DNA of 6,715 nucleotides. Origin: an uncultured Lachnospiraceae bacterium (GTDB taxonomy: Bacteria; Bacillota_A; Clostridia; Lachnospirales; Lachnospiraceae). Both the position numbers and the translations under genes were made by a program. This document shows, piece by piece, positions 1-5,545 of this stretch. The number at the start of each line of letters is the position of its first letter. Within the stretch, counting starts at the first letter, position 1. The notes beneath the pieces were generated by a model, which ran no database searches, was not told the DNA's origin, and saw nothing but the letters and a program-made list of their open reading frames with translations. The stretch lies in assembly GCA_910587495.1 (NCBI GenBank), contig CAJUMT010000188.1:1-6715 (forward strand), given 5' to 3'.

Positions 1-1236
1 AGTGCATGGGAATATGTGCCGGGATTGAAAAAGTGGTATCTGCGCCTGTACGATGTGACCCAGGCGGATCTAAACTGGGATAACCCCAAAGTAAGAGAAG
101 AATTAAAGGATATTCTTCGGTTCTGGAAGGAAAAAGGCATCCGGGCGTTCCGGTTCGATGTGATCAACCTGGTCTCCAAGCCGGAACGGATGGAAGACGA
201 CTTTGAGGGGGACGGACGGCGGTTTTACAGCGACGGTCCGCATATACACGAATATCTGAAAGAACTGGTAAGAGATGCGGGAATTGAAGATTTTATAACT
301 GTAGGCGAGATGTCTTCCACGTCCCTTTCACATTGTATCCGTTATTCTGCGCCGAAGGAAAAAGAGCTTTCCATGTGCTTTAATTTCCACCATCTGAAAG
401 TGGACTATAAAGACGGGGATAAATGGGCGCTTATGCCTGCGGACTACCGGAGACTAAAGGAACTTTTTATCGAATGGCAGATGGGAATGCAGGAAGGGGA
501 CGGCTGGAACGCGCTTTTCTGGTGCAACCATGACCAGCCCCGCATTGTGAGCAGAATGGGGGATGAGGGCGTATACTGGAAAGCGTCGGCGAAAATGCTG
601 GCGGGCATGATTCACCTGATGCGCGGCACGCCCTACATCTATCAGGGAGAAGAGATCGGTATGCTGAACGCGCACTTTCCTTCCATAGAGCAGTACCGGG
701 ATGTGGAGAGCTTGAATTATTATCGGATTTTGCTGGAGAATGGAAAGACAGAAAAGCAAGCGCTCGAGACGCTGGCGGCAAGATCCCGGGACAACAGCAG
801 GACGCCCATGCAGTGGAACGGGGAAAAGTACGGCGGATTTTCTGAGGAAGAGCCTTGGATACCGATGTCTGCGGCGTTCAGAAAAGAAATCACGGTGGAA
901 GCACAGCAAAAGGACGACGATTCTATTCTTGCCTTCTATAAAAAGCTGATCGCCATGAGAAAAAAATATCCGGTGATTGCAAAAGGGAAAATTTCTTTTT
1001 TGGAGACGGAAACGGATACGGTGCTGGCTTACCAAAGGACGCTTGGAGCGCAGCAGATGCTTGTGTTCTGTAACCTTGACGGAAAGAAGCAGAGCATAAA
1101 GATACCTGGAGAAAAGAGCAGCTTAAGCATACTGCTGGAAAATTATGAAGGCAGGAAAATGCCATTGGAAGAAACATATACAATGGAACCCTATGAGCTT
1201 TTGGTTCTCGAAAACGGTATCGACGAAAAGGAATAA
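1..1236 (+). CDS. treC: Trehalose-6-phosphate hydrolase (alpha,alpha-phosphotrehalase), 5'-truncated
   Basis: Cytoplasmic GH13 enzyme that splits trehalose 6-phosphate, delivered by a trehalose PTS transporter, into glucose and glucose 6-phosphate. The reading frame is open from base 1 (SAWEYVPGLKKWY...), so the gene begins outside the window; the GTG at 16 is an internal codon, not the start. The GH13 catalytic triad is intact: nucleophile Asp in RFDVIN (157-159), acid/base Glu in TVGEMSS (307-309), stabilising Asp in CNHDQPR (532-534). Their spacing (50 and 75 residues) is close to that I recall for Bacillus TreA (Asp200, Glu251, Asp328), which implies about 147 missing N-terminal residues of roughly 560. 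TreC-type segments such as ELSMCFNFHHLKVDY, GTPYIYQGEEIGM and SRDNSRTPMQW favour treC over oligo-1,6-glucosidase, its nearest relative. A C-terminal beta domain follows from about 955. It stops at TAA just before a terminator. A treB-like transporter upstream is expected but not visible. Confidence 0.93.
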   Translation, partial: SAWEYVPGLKKWYLRLYDVTQADLNWDNPKVREELKDILRFWKEKGIRAFRFDVINLVSKPERMEDDFEGDGRRFYSDGPHIHEYLKELVRDAGIEDFITVGEMSSTSLSHCIRYSAPKEKELSMCFNFHHLKVDYKDGDKWALMPADYRRLKELFIEWQMGMQEGDGWNALFWCNHDQPRIVSRMGDEGVYWKASAKMLAGMIHLMRGTPYIYQGEEIGMLNAHFPSIEQYRDVESLNYYRILLENGKTEKQALETLAARSRDNSRTPMQWNGEKYGGFSEEEPWIPMSAAFRKEITVEAQQKDDDSILAFYKKLIAMRKKYPVIAKGKISFLETETDTVLAYQRTLGAQQMLVFCNLDGKKQSIKIPGEKSSLSILLENYEGRKMPLEETYTMEPYELLVLENGIDEKE

Positions 1237-1240
1237 TTTA

Positions 1241-1285
1241 AAAAAACAGGAAACCATCACTAGATCCGATGGCTTCCTGTTTTTG
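1241..1285. terminator. Bidirectional intrinsic terminator between treC and the ROK gene
   Basis: CAGGAAACCATC (1247-1258) pairs with GATGGCTTCCTG (1268-1279), 12 positions with one mismatch, and the flanking A-run (1241-1246) and T-run (1280-1284) extend it. The loop is 9 bases. The + strand ends in TTTTTG, and the - strand ends in TTTTTTAAATT, so the same hairpin can end treC (stop 1234-1236) and the ROK gene arriving from the other side (stop 1325-1327). Confidence 0.85.
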
Positions 1286-1324
1286 TGTGTCCGGCGGCGT
1301 GGCGTTAGTCTGATGAATGTAAAA

Positions 1325-2446
1325 TCATATCGTTTCCAAAAAACTCCGAATAAACGGAATCGCCGCACCGGAGGCAACGGCGTCGTTTTCCTGTACGCCG
1401 ATTTTTATAAAGTTTTCATCTTCCGGAAAAGCGGTGCGGTTTTGTAATTTAGAAAATAAGGTATCCATATCCTGTTTAGTTAAGTAGGGAGCCATGTGGC
1501 CGCCCAAAACGATGGTGCAGTCTAGGACCATATGAAGATTATTAAGCGCCATCGCTAAGTAATCAAGATAGTCTTCCCATCGCCTGACCTGCCGGGAAGC
1601 CCCCTGCCGGAGCAAAGAGAAAAAGTCTGCCAGATGTTCCCCGTCTTCCGTAAGGGCGTCTACAGAGCAATAACATTCCATGCATCCAAGTTTACCACAA
1701 TAACAGGGCCGTCCGCCTTCTACCAGGGTCATATGCTCTACCGTTCCTGTCCGCCCGGTGCGGCCCCTCTGGATTTGACCGCGTATAAGGATCGCTCCAC
1801 CTAAATGAACACCCAGAGAGAGATAGATGGCGTCGGTCAAGTCCGGGGTGTGCCACAGTTCTAATTCGGCGGCGCACTCGGCGTCATGGATGAAACGGAC
1901 CGGAAAGGGAAGCCGCCCTGACAAGGGATCAATCGTTAATCCCGTACAATTCATAATTTTCCCGTACAGCATTCGTTTGCCGTCTTCCGATACAAGACCC
2001 TGCATACCTATGCCGGCTCCCAGCACAGCATCATCCGAAACATTCACACTTTGCAGCAATTCACAAATCATATTGCGCAGAGCTGTGAAATACGCGTCTC
2101 CATCAGAAAATGTTAATGGAATTTCTTTTTTTTCGATGATCGTCCCATACAAGTTCACTACAACGGCGGTTATATGGTCAGGCAGTATTTCTATACCAAC
2201 TGAAACTCTTGCTTCCGGCCTTATTGCATAAGCTGCTGCCTTTCGTCCAATGCCGGAGGCCATTTGCCCTTGTTTTTCGATCAGTCCTTCTGTCTCCAGC
2301 TTAGACAGGTGCTGGGTGACAGTGGGCAGGCTCATTTCCAGAGAAGAAGCAATCCTGGACTTTGCTATACGCTGTTCTTGATAGATCAGACGATAGATAT
2401 CGGAGTAATTTTTTTTACGAATATCGTTCATAGAGATTTTTTCCAT
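1325..2446 (-). CDS. ROK-family transcriptional regulator (NagC/Mlc/XylR type)
   Basis: DNA-binding sugar-responsive regulator of 373 residues, a usual length for ROK repressors. Residues about 16-57 form a winged helix-turn-helix (RIASSLEMSLPTVTQHLSKL), followed by the linker GIGRKAAAYAI. From about 81 comes the ROK sugar-kinase-like fold: VSVGIE in place of the kinase ATP-binding DxGxT, GAGIGMQGLV near 143, and FIHDAECAAE near 185. The structural zinc site is complete: His238 in EHM, then Cys248, Cys250 and Cys255 in CYCGKLGCMEC, with the same 10/2/5 spacing as the Mlc ligands I recall (His247, Cys257, Cys259, Cys264). The ATG at 2446 is chosen because AAGGCGG lies 7 bases before it; an ATG at codon 6 is an alternative. 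It converges on treC and diverges from the TA pair. The ligand and target cannot be read from the window: no sugar operon lies beside its 5' end, and it need not control treC. Confidence 0.93.
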   Translation of the reverse strand: MEKISMNDIRKKNYSDIYRLIYQEQRIAKSRIASSLEMSLPTVTQHLSKLETEGLIEKQGQMASGIGRKAAAYAIRPEARVSVGIEILPDHITAVVVNLYGTIIEKKEIPLTFSDGDAYFTALRNMICELLQSVNVSDDAVLGAGIGMQGLVSEDGKRMLYGKIMNCTGLTIDPLSGRLPFPVRFIHDAECAAELELWHTPDLTDAIYLSLGVHLGGAILIRGQIQRGRTGRTGTVEHMTLVEGGRPCYCGKLGCMECYCSVDALTEDGEHLADFFSLLRQGASRQVRRWEDYLDYLAMALNNLHMVLDCTIVLGGHMAPYLTKQDMDTLFSKLQNRTAFPEDENFIKIGVQENDAVASGAAIPFIRSFLETI

Positions 2447-2478
2447 ATTGTGTCCGCCTTTTTTACAGTGTGTTTTGT

Positions 2479-2489
2479 AAAATGATTTT
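2479..2489. promoter_or_regulatory. Small palindrome in the ROK leader, possible autoregulatory operator
   Basis: AAAATGATTTT is a perfect 5+1+5 palindrome lying between the predicted -10 of the ROK gene and its ribosome binding site. AT-rich dyads of this sort are typical ROK repressor targets, but the surrounding sequence is so AT-rich that chance is a real alternative. Confidence 0.3.
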
Positions 2490-2501
2490 GTTTAATTTTT
2501 A

Positions 2502-2530
2502 ATTATATCATAGAGGATTGAAATGTTCTA
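2502..2530 (-). promoter_or_regulatory. Predicted promoter of the ROK gene (extended -10)
   Basis: On the - strand, TGATATAAT (2510 down to 2502) is a perfect TATAAT with the extended TGn motif, about 56 bases before the ROK ATG. The -35 position (2530-2525, TAGAAC at 17-bp spacing) is poor, as is common when an extended -10 is present. The leader would be about 48 bases long and would include AAGGCGG as Shine-Dalgarno. Confidence 0.55.
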
Positions 2531-2632
2531 TTGGATATAATAGATAAAAATAAAGACTAAATATTGTTGATTTTTGCAGGTTAACGAAAATTCTCCGACT
2601 CTGATCCCATTAATTGAGCAGTGGAAATTGTG

Positions 2633-2660
2633 TTGGCTAATTTGTAGAAGCTGTGATAAA
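2633..2660 (+). promoter_or_regulatory. Candidate promoter for the toxin-antitoxin pair
   Basis: TTGGCT (2633-2638), 16 bases, then GATAAA (2655-2660) preceded by TGT, giving an extended -10-like TGTGATAAA. Transcription would begin near 2667, about 40 bases before the antitoxin ATG. A perfect TATAAT at 2536-2541 is another candidate but has no -35 at proper spacing. The remaining intergenic DNA (2447-2632) is very AT-rich (12 G/C in 2461-2520) with no further gene seen. Confidence 0.35.
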
Positions 2661-2693
2661 CTGTAAAAGAAAGAATCACCGCTAGAGACAGTC

Positions 2694-2700
2694 AGGAGGG
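2694..2700 (+). promoter_or_regulatory. Ribosome binding site of the UPF0175 gene
   Basis: AGGAGGG ends 6 bases before ATG 2707, a near-perfect Shine-Dalgarno that fixes the start of this small gene. Confidence 0.8.
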
Positions 2701-2706
2701 ATAATT

Positions 2707-2961
2707 ATGTGCCAGATCGCAATTAATATACCAGAGGAAGTTCTTTTTGATGCAAAAATGAGCCATGAACAGGCAAGACAGTTTGTAAGACAGTTGACAG
2801 CACTTGGATATTATACTAAAAATGGAATATCCATTGGGTATTGTTCACAGATTGCAGGAATGACAGAAGAAGAGTTTATCAAATATTTAGGGCAGAATCA
2901 TATATCAATTTTTCAGTTCGATGGCCAGGAAGAATTTCTGGAGGAATTAGAGCATGCGTAA
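2707..2961 (+). CDS. UPF0175 family small protein, probable antitoxin
   Basis: An 84-residue protein that resembles the UPF0175 family. It opens with a short strand-helix segment (CQIAINIPEEVL, residues 2-13), then a helical stretch to about 35. A helix-turn-helix-like core follows (ISIGYCSQIAGMTEEEFIKY, 41-60), and an acidic tail with the family-like pattern of a short strand followed by E/L-rich residues (HISIFQFDGQEEFLEELE). UPF0175 proteins are commonly encoded directly before DUF3368 PIN-like proteins and are regarded as DNA-binding antitoxins; that role here is inferred from family and order. The gene overlaps the next by 8 bases (ATGCGTAA), indicating translational coupling. Base composition is low (65 G/C in the 180 bases 2761-2940, 36%), unlike treC or icd, which suggests acquisition. 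Start supported by AGGAGGG 6 bases upstream. The family call is by pattern, not alignment. Confidence 0.82.
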   Translation: MCQIAINIPEEVLFDAKMSHEQARQFVRQLTALGYYTKNGISIGYCSQIAGMTEEEFIKYLGQNHISIFQFDGQEEFLEELEHA

Positions 2962-3436
2962 AGTAGTTGTCAATTCAACACCTTTGATTGTGCTTTGTGG
3001 GATTGATAAACTGGATATATTGAGAAAATTATATGAGGAAATTTCGATTCCATCTGCTGTGTTTCGTGAAGTGACGGCGAAGGACGATTCTGCCTGTGTA
3101 CAAATTCGCTCCGCAGAAGCCTGGATTCGAGTAGAAAAAATCAAAGATTTCAGTGAAAAGAAAATGTATAAAGCAAAGCTGCATGATGGGGAAGTGGAAG
3201 TAATGATTCTTGCACAGGAACAGGGGGCTGATTTGGTGATTATTGATGATAATGCGGCGAAAAAGACCGCCAAGTATCTGGGGCTTCCGGTTACCGGGAC
3301 ATTGGGGGTTTTGGTGAAAGCCAAACACTTGGGGATTGTAGAAGAGGTGCGCCCGTTATTGTCAGAAATGAGAAAAAACGGGTTTTATGTCAGCAGTACA
3401 GTAGAGCGCATGGTTTTGGATCAGGTAAGGGAATAA
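2954..3436 (+). CDS. DUF3368 PIN-like domain protein, probable toxin nuclease
   Basis: A 160-residue protein with the full DUF3368 pattern: N-terminal strand VVVNSTPLIVL (4-14), IDKLDILRKLYEEISIP (17-33) with AVFREV, central LHDGEVEVMILAQEQGADL (76-94), then IIDDNAAKKTAKYLGLPVTG (96-115) and the helical end. Members belong to the PIN nuclease-like superfamily and are paired with UPF0175 antitoxins; the expected activity is RNA cleavage, an inference. Candidate acidic site residues are Glu39, Glu80/Glu82 and Asp98/Asp99. The first acidic position is Asn7 rather than Asp, so metal binding may differ from classical VapC; from memory, Asn is found elsewhere in DUF3368. GGAGG (2940-2944) lies 9 bases before ATG 2954 inside the antitoxin gene. 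Length is normal and no frameshift is seen. Confidence 0.85.
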   Translation: MRKVVVNSTPLIVLCGIDKLDILRKLYEEISIPSAVFREVTAKDDSACVQIRSAEAWIRVEKIKDFSEKKMYKAKLHDGEVEVMILAQEQGADLVIIDDNAAKKTAKYLGLPVTGTLGVLVKAKHLGIVEEVRPLLSEMRKNGFYVSSTVERMVLDQVRE

Positions 3437-3464
3437 AAGAAGCAGGAATTGCTCCTGAAATCAT

Positions 3465-3492
3465 TTGACAACCATAAGAAAAGTGCTAAAAT
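3465..3492 (+). promoter_or_regulatory. Strong predicted promoter for the GntR-icd transcript
   Basis: A perfect TTGACA (3465-3470), 16-base spacer, and TAAAAT (3487-3492) preceded by TGC, so an extended -10. Start of transcription is expected near 3499, giving a leader of about 63 bases. It is the best vegetative (sigma-A) promoter in the window. It lies only 29 bases past the stop of the DUF3368 gene. Confidence 0.8.
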
Positions 3493-3502
3493 GTAAATGG
3501 CG

Positions 3503-3534
3503 CGGAACGGACGTTAGTTTGGCGTTTTGTTCCG
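3503..3534 (+). promoter_or_regulatory. Inverted repeats at the GntR transcript start, candidate operator or leader hairpin
   Basis: CGGAAC (3503-3508) and GTTCCG (3529-3534) are perfect inverted arms; in RNA the stem can extend to 9 pairs with two G-U pairs. Nested in it, AACG (3506-3509) and CGTT (3512-3515) form a shorter dyad. The position, directly after the -10, is where GntR-family autorepressors often bind. No consensus site was matched. Confidence 0.4.
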
Positions 3535-3561
3535 GGCGGATGATGCAGGAGGCAAAAGACA

Positions 3562-4242
3562 ATGGATGAAAGGCAAGGCGCCGCAGAAAGACGCGGTAAA
3601 TATTCTCTTCGGGGGAAAGTGTACGAACAGATCCGGGAGGATATTTTAAGCGGCAGGTATGAGCAGAATACGGAGCTTAAGGAAGCGGCGATCGGCGCTG
3701 AGCTGGGAGTCAGCAGAACTCCGGTACGGGAGGCTCTGCGGCAGCTGGAACTGGAAGGACTGGTAAATATTATCCCGAACCGGGGCGCTTATGTAAATAA
3801 GATTACAGTCCAGGATGTGCGGGATATTTATGTGATCCGGTCTATGCTGGAGGGGCTCTGTGCCAGATGGGCCACGGAACATATTACCAAAGAGCAGTTG
3901 GAAAGAATGGAAGAAACGCTCTGCCTGTCAGAATATCATACGCAGAAGGAAAATTATGATAAGCTTTATGAATTGGACAGTCTGTTTCATGAGCAGCTGT
4001 ACAGTGCGGGCGGCAGCCGGATTTTAAATCATGTGCTGTCGGATTTTCATGATTATGTCAAACAGGCCAGGAAGGCGTCCATCGCTTCAGAAGGCCGTTC
4101 GGTAAAATCGACCCGGGAACACAGAGCGATCTTTGAGGCGGTCAAAGCAGGAGATGCGGATCAGGCGGAAGAGCTGGCCAGGCTGCATATCCGGCATACG
4201 ATCGAGAGTATCCGTCTGCATGGTATTGAGAGAATCCTGTAA
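3562..4242 (+). CDS. GntR-family transcriptional regulator, FadR subfamily (FCD domain)
   Basis: A 226-residue regulator. The N-terminal winged HTH (about 15-80) carries the GntR signature: VYEQIREDILSGRY, then ELKEAAIGAELGVSRTPVRE, ALRQLELEGLVNIIPNRGAYV. The C-terminal FCD domain (about 85-215) is all helical with the metal and ligand residues typical of the subfamily: Asp139 and His143 in ELDSLFHEQL, His187 in REHRAIFEA, and His209 in RLHIRHT. FCD regulators usually sense small organic acids (lactate, gluconate, citrate and similar) through this metal. AGGAGG (3547-3552) stands 9 bases before the ATG. It precedes icd by 39 bases on the same strand with no terminator between, so co-transcription and control of icd, itself, or both are likely. 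Which acid it binds cannot be told from sequence. Confidence 0.92.
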   Translation: MDERQGAAERRGKYSLRGKVYEQIREDILSGRYEQNTELKEAAIGAELGVSRTPVREALRQLELEGLVNIIPNRGAYVNKITVQDVRDIYVIRSMLEGLCARWATEHITKEQLERMEETLCLSEYHTQKENYDKLYELDSLFHEQLYSAGGSRILNHVLSDFHDYVKQARKASIASEGRSVKSTREHRAIFEAVKAGDADQAEELARLHIRHTIESIRLHGIERIL

Positions 4243-4244
4243 AA

Positions 4245-4273
4245 GTAACTGTAAACCTGGCAAGAGGAGTTAC
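4245..4273 (+). promoter_or_regulatory. Inverted repeat spanning the icd ribosome binding site
   Basis: GTAACT (4245-4250) and AGTTAC (4268-4273) are perfect 6-base arms around a 17-base loop, filling nearly the whole gap between the GntR gene and icd. The 3' arm takes in the end of the Shine-Dalgarno AGAGGAG (4263-4269). That SD is 12 bases from ATG 4282, longer than usual. It could be a weak translational control element or a second operator; a 6-base repeat may also be chance. Confidence 0.3.
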
Positions 4274-4281
4274 ATATAATT

Positions 4282-5496
4282 ATGAAAAAAATTCAGATGA
4301 CGACACCATTAGTAGAAATGGACGGGGACGAGATGACCAGAGTCCTCTGGCAGATGATCAAAGAAGAACTTCTGCTGCCCTTTGTGGATTTAAAGACTGC
4401 GTATTACGATCTTGGCTTAAAGAACCGGGATCAGACAGACGACCAGGTGACCGTTGATTCGGCCAATGCCACGAAAAAATACGGCGTGGCAGTAAAATGC
4501 GCTACAATCACCCCCAATGCGGCCCGGGTGGAAGAGTATGGTTTGAAAAAGATGTGGAAAAGCCCCAATGGCACTATCCGTGCGATTTTGGACGGCACGG
4601 TTTTTCGCACGCCTGTGCTGGTAAAGGGTATCGAACCTTATGTAAGGACATGGAAAAAGCCCATTACCCTGGCGCGTCATGCCTATGGGGACGTGTATAA
4701 AGCATCGGAGATGTCTATTCCAGGTCCCGGAAAAGTGGAACTTGTCTATACCTCCAAAGACGGCGATACAACCTCCGAGCTGGTTCATACGTTTGACGGC
4801 CCCGGTATCGTGCAGGGGATGCACAATCTGGACAGTTCTATTGAAAGCTTTGCGAAGAGCTGTTTTCAGTATGCCCTGGACGCAAAACAGGATGTATGGT
4901 TTGCGGCCAAAGATACCATATCCAAAAAATACGACCACCATTTTAAAGATATTTTCCAGGAAATTTATGAAAAAGATTATAAAGAAGCTTTTGAAAAGGC
5001 AGGCATTACCTATTTCTATACACTCATTGACGATGCGGTGGCCAGAGTGGTCAAATCCGAAGGCGGATTTATCTGGGCGTGTAAAAATTATGACGGAGAC
5101 GTTATGAGCGACCTGGTGGCTACGGCCTTTGGTTCTCTGGCCATGATGACCTCCGTGCTGGTATCCCCGGAAGGATATTACGAGTATGAGGCGGCGCATG
5201 GGACCGTGCAGAGGCATTATTATAAGCATTTAAAGGGAGAAGAAACTTCCACCAATTCCATTGCCACGATCTTTGCCTGGAGCGGCGCGCTTAGAAAGCG
5301 AGGCGAACTGGACGGTCTTGAGGAGCTTGTGCGTTTCGCGGATCTTCTGGAGAAAGCTTCCATACAGACGATCGAGGATGGAAAGATGACCAAAGACCTG
5401 GCATTGATTACAAAATTAGAAAATGTGACGGTCTTAAACTCCGGTGCATTTATCAAAGAAGTCCGCAGGCGGTTAGAAACAATGTTACAGGTATAA
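4282..5496 (+). CDS. icd: NADP-dependent isocitrate dehydrogenase, type II (eukaryote-like homodimer)
   Basis: Cytosolic enzyme (EC 1.1.1.42) that oxidises isocitrate to 2-oxoglutarate and CO2 with NADP+, giving 2-oxoglutarate for glutamate synthesis. Its 404 residues follow the human IDH1 type closely rather than the E. coli Icd type. Isocitrate-binding residues are visible: Thr77 in CATITP, Ser94 and Asn96 in WKSPNGTIR, Arg100, Arg109, Arg132 in ARHAYGD, Tyr139, and Lys210 in AAKDT. Metal-binding aspartates are Asp250 in TLIDD and Asp273/Asp277 in YDGDVMSD. EAAHGTVQRHY (303-313) holds Arg311 and His312, matching the NADP-selective Arg314/His315 of IDH1, and ETSTNSIATIFAW follows. Nothing is missing. 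The gene follows the GntR/FCD regulator by 39 bases and ends 2 bases before a hairpin covering the spoIVA start. An aconitase or citrate synthase neighbour is not visible here. Confidence 0.96.
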   Translation: MKKIQMTTPLVEMDGDEMTRVLWQMIKEELLLPFVDLKTAYYDLGLKNRDQTDDQVTVDSANATKKYGVAVKCATITPNAARVEEYGLKKMWKSPNGTIRAILDGTVFRTPVLVKGIEPYVRTWKKPITLARHAYGDVYKASEMSIPGPGKVELVYTSKDGDTTSELVHTFDGPGIVQGMHNLDSSIESFAKSCFQYALDAKQDVWFAAKDTISKKYDHHFKDIFQEIYEKDYKEAFEKAGITYFYTLIDDAVARVVKSEGGFIWACKNYDGDVMSDLVATAFGSLAMMTSVLVSPEGYYEYEAAHGTVQRHYYKHLKGEETSTNSIATIFAWSGALRKRGELDGLEELVRFADLLEKASIQTIEDGKMTKDLALITKLENVTVLNSGAFIKEVRRRLETMLQV

Positions 5497-5519
5497 AAAT
5501 ATACCCCTCACCATATATT
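5491..5519 (+). promoter_or_regulatory. Candidate sigma-E promoter for spoIVA
   Basis: CATATATT (5512-5519) matches 7 of 8 positions of the sigma-E -10 consensus as I recall it from Bacillus (CATACAHT). At 14 bases upstream lies GTATAAA (5491-5497), a partial match to the -35 (KMATATT). spoIVA is a classical sigma-E gene, and the predicted start (about 5525-5527) would give a 20-base leader with a well-placed Shine-Dalgarno. The -35 is weak and the region AT-rich. Confidence 0.4.
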
Positions 5520-5543
5520 AGAACAAATATGGGAGGGGTATAT
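5499..5543 (+). promoter_or_regulatory. Long hairpin sequestering the spoIVA Shine-Dalgarno
   Basis: ATATACCCCTC (5499-5509) pairs perfectly with GAGGGGTATAT (5533-5543), and CCATAT (5511-5516) with ATATGG (5527-5532), leaving A5510 as a single bulge: 17 pairs around a 10-base loop (5517-5526). The 3' arm contains the whole spoIVA Shine-Dalgarno GGGAGGGG (5531-5538), with the ATG at 5546. No T-run follows the stem, so it is not a classical terminator. The 5' arm begins 2 bases after the icd stop codon. Confidence 0.75.
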
Positions 5544-5545
5544 CA

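Noticed and set aside
16..18. GTG as the start of the trehalose-6-phosphate hydrolase
   Set aside because: The frame is open to base 1 with family-like residues (SAWEY), and the GH13 barrel's first part must lie upstream, so the gene is truncated by the window edge.
454..1035. Open frame of 193 codons on the - strand inside treC
   Set aside because: Antisense to a conserved GH13 region, Arg/His/Phe-rich translation, no domain recognised.
1360..1382. CGCCG/CGGCG inverted repeat near the end of the ROK gene
   Set aside because: It lies within conserved coding sequence (AVASGAAIP) and is short; codon use explains it.
2536..2541. TATAAT on the + strand as the toxin-antitoxin promoter
   Set aside because: The best -35 (TTGAAA at 2518) is only 12 bases away and the leader would be about 165 bases; a nearer candidate exists.
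3443..3457. CAGGA/TCCTG hairpin after the DUF3368 gene as a terminator
   Set aside because: Only 5 pairs and followed by AAATCATTTG, with no T-run.
4275..4280. TATAAT just before icd as a promoter
   Set aside because: It ends one base before the ATG, so a transcript would start inside the coding region, and no -35 is seen at proper spacing.
4417..5229. Open frame of 270 codons on the - strand inside icd
   Set aside because: It lies wholly antisense to a clearly conserved enzyme, has low-complexity His/Phe/Ile-rich translation and no recognisable domain.
5499..5543. Hairpin after icd as an intrinsic terminator
   Set aside because: The 3' arm is followed by CAATGGATACG, without a T-run, and it contains the Shine-Dalgarno of spoIVA; a translational role fits better.
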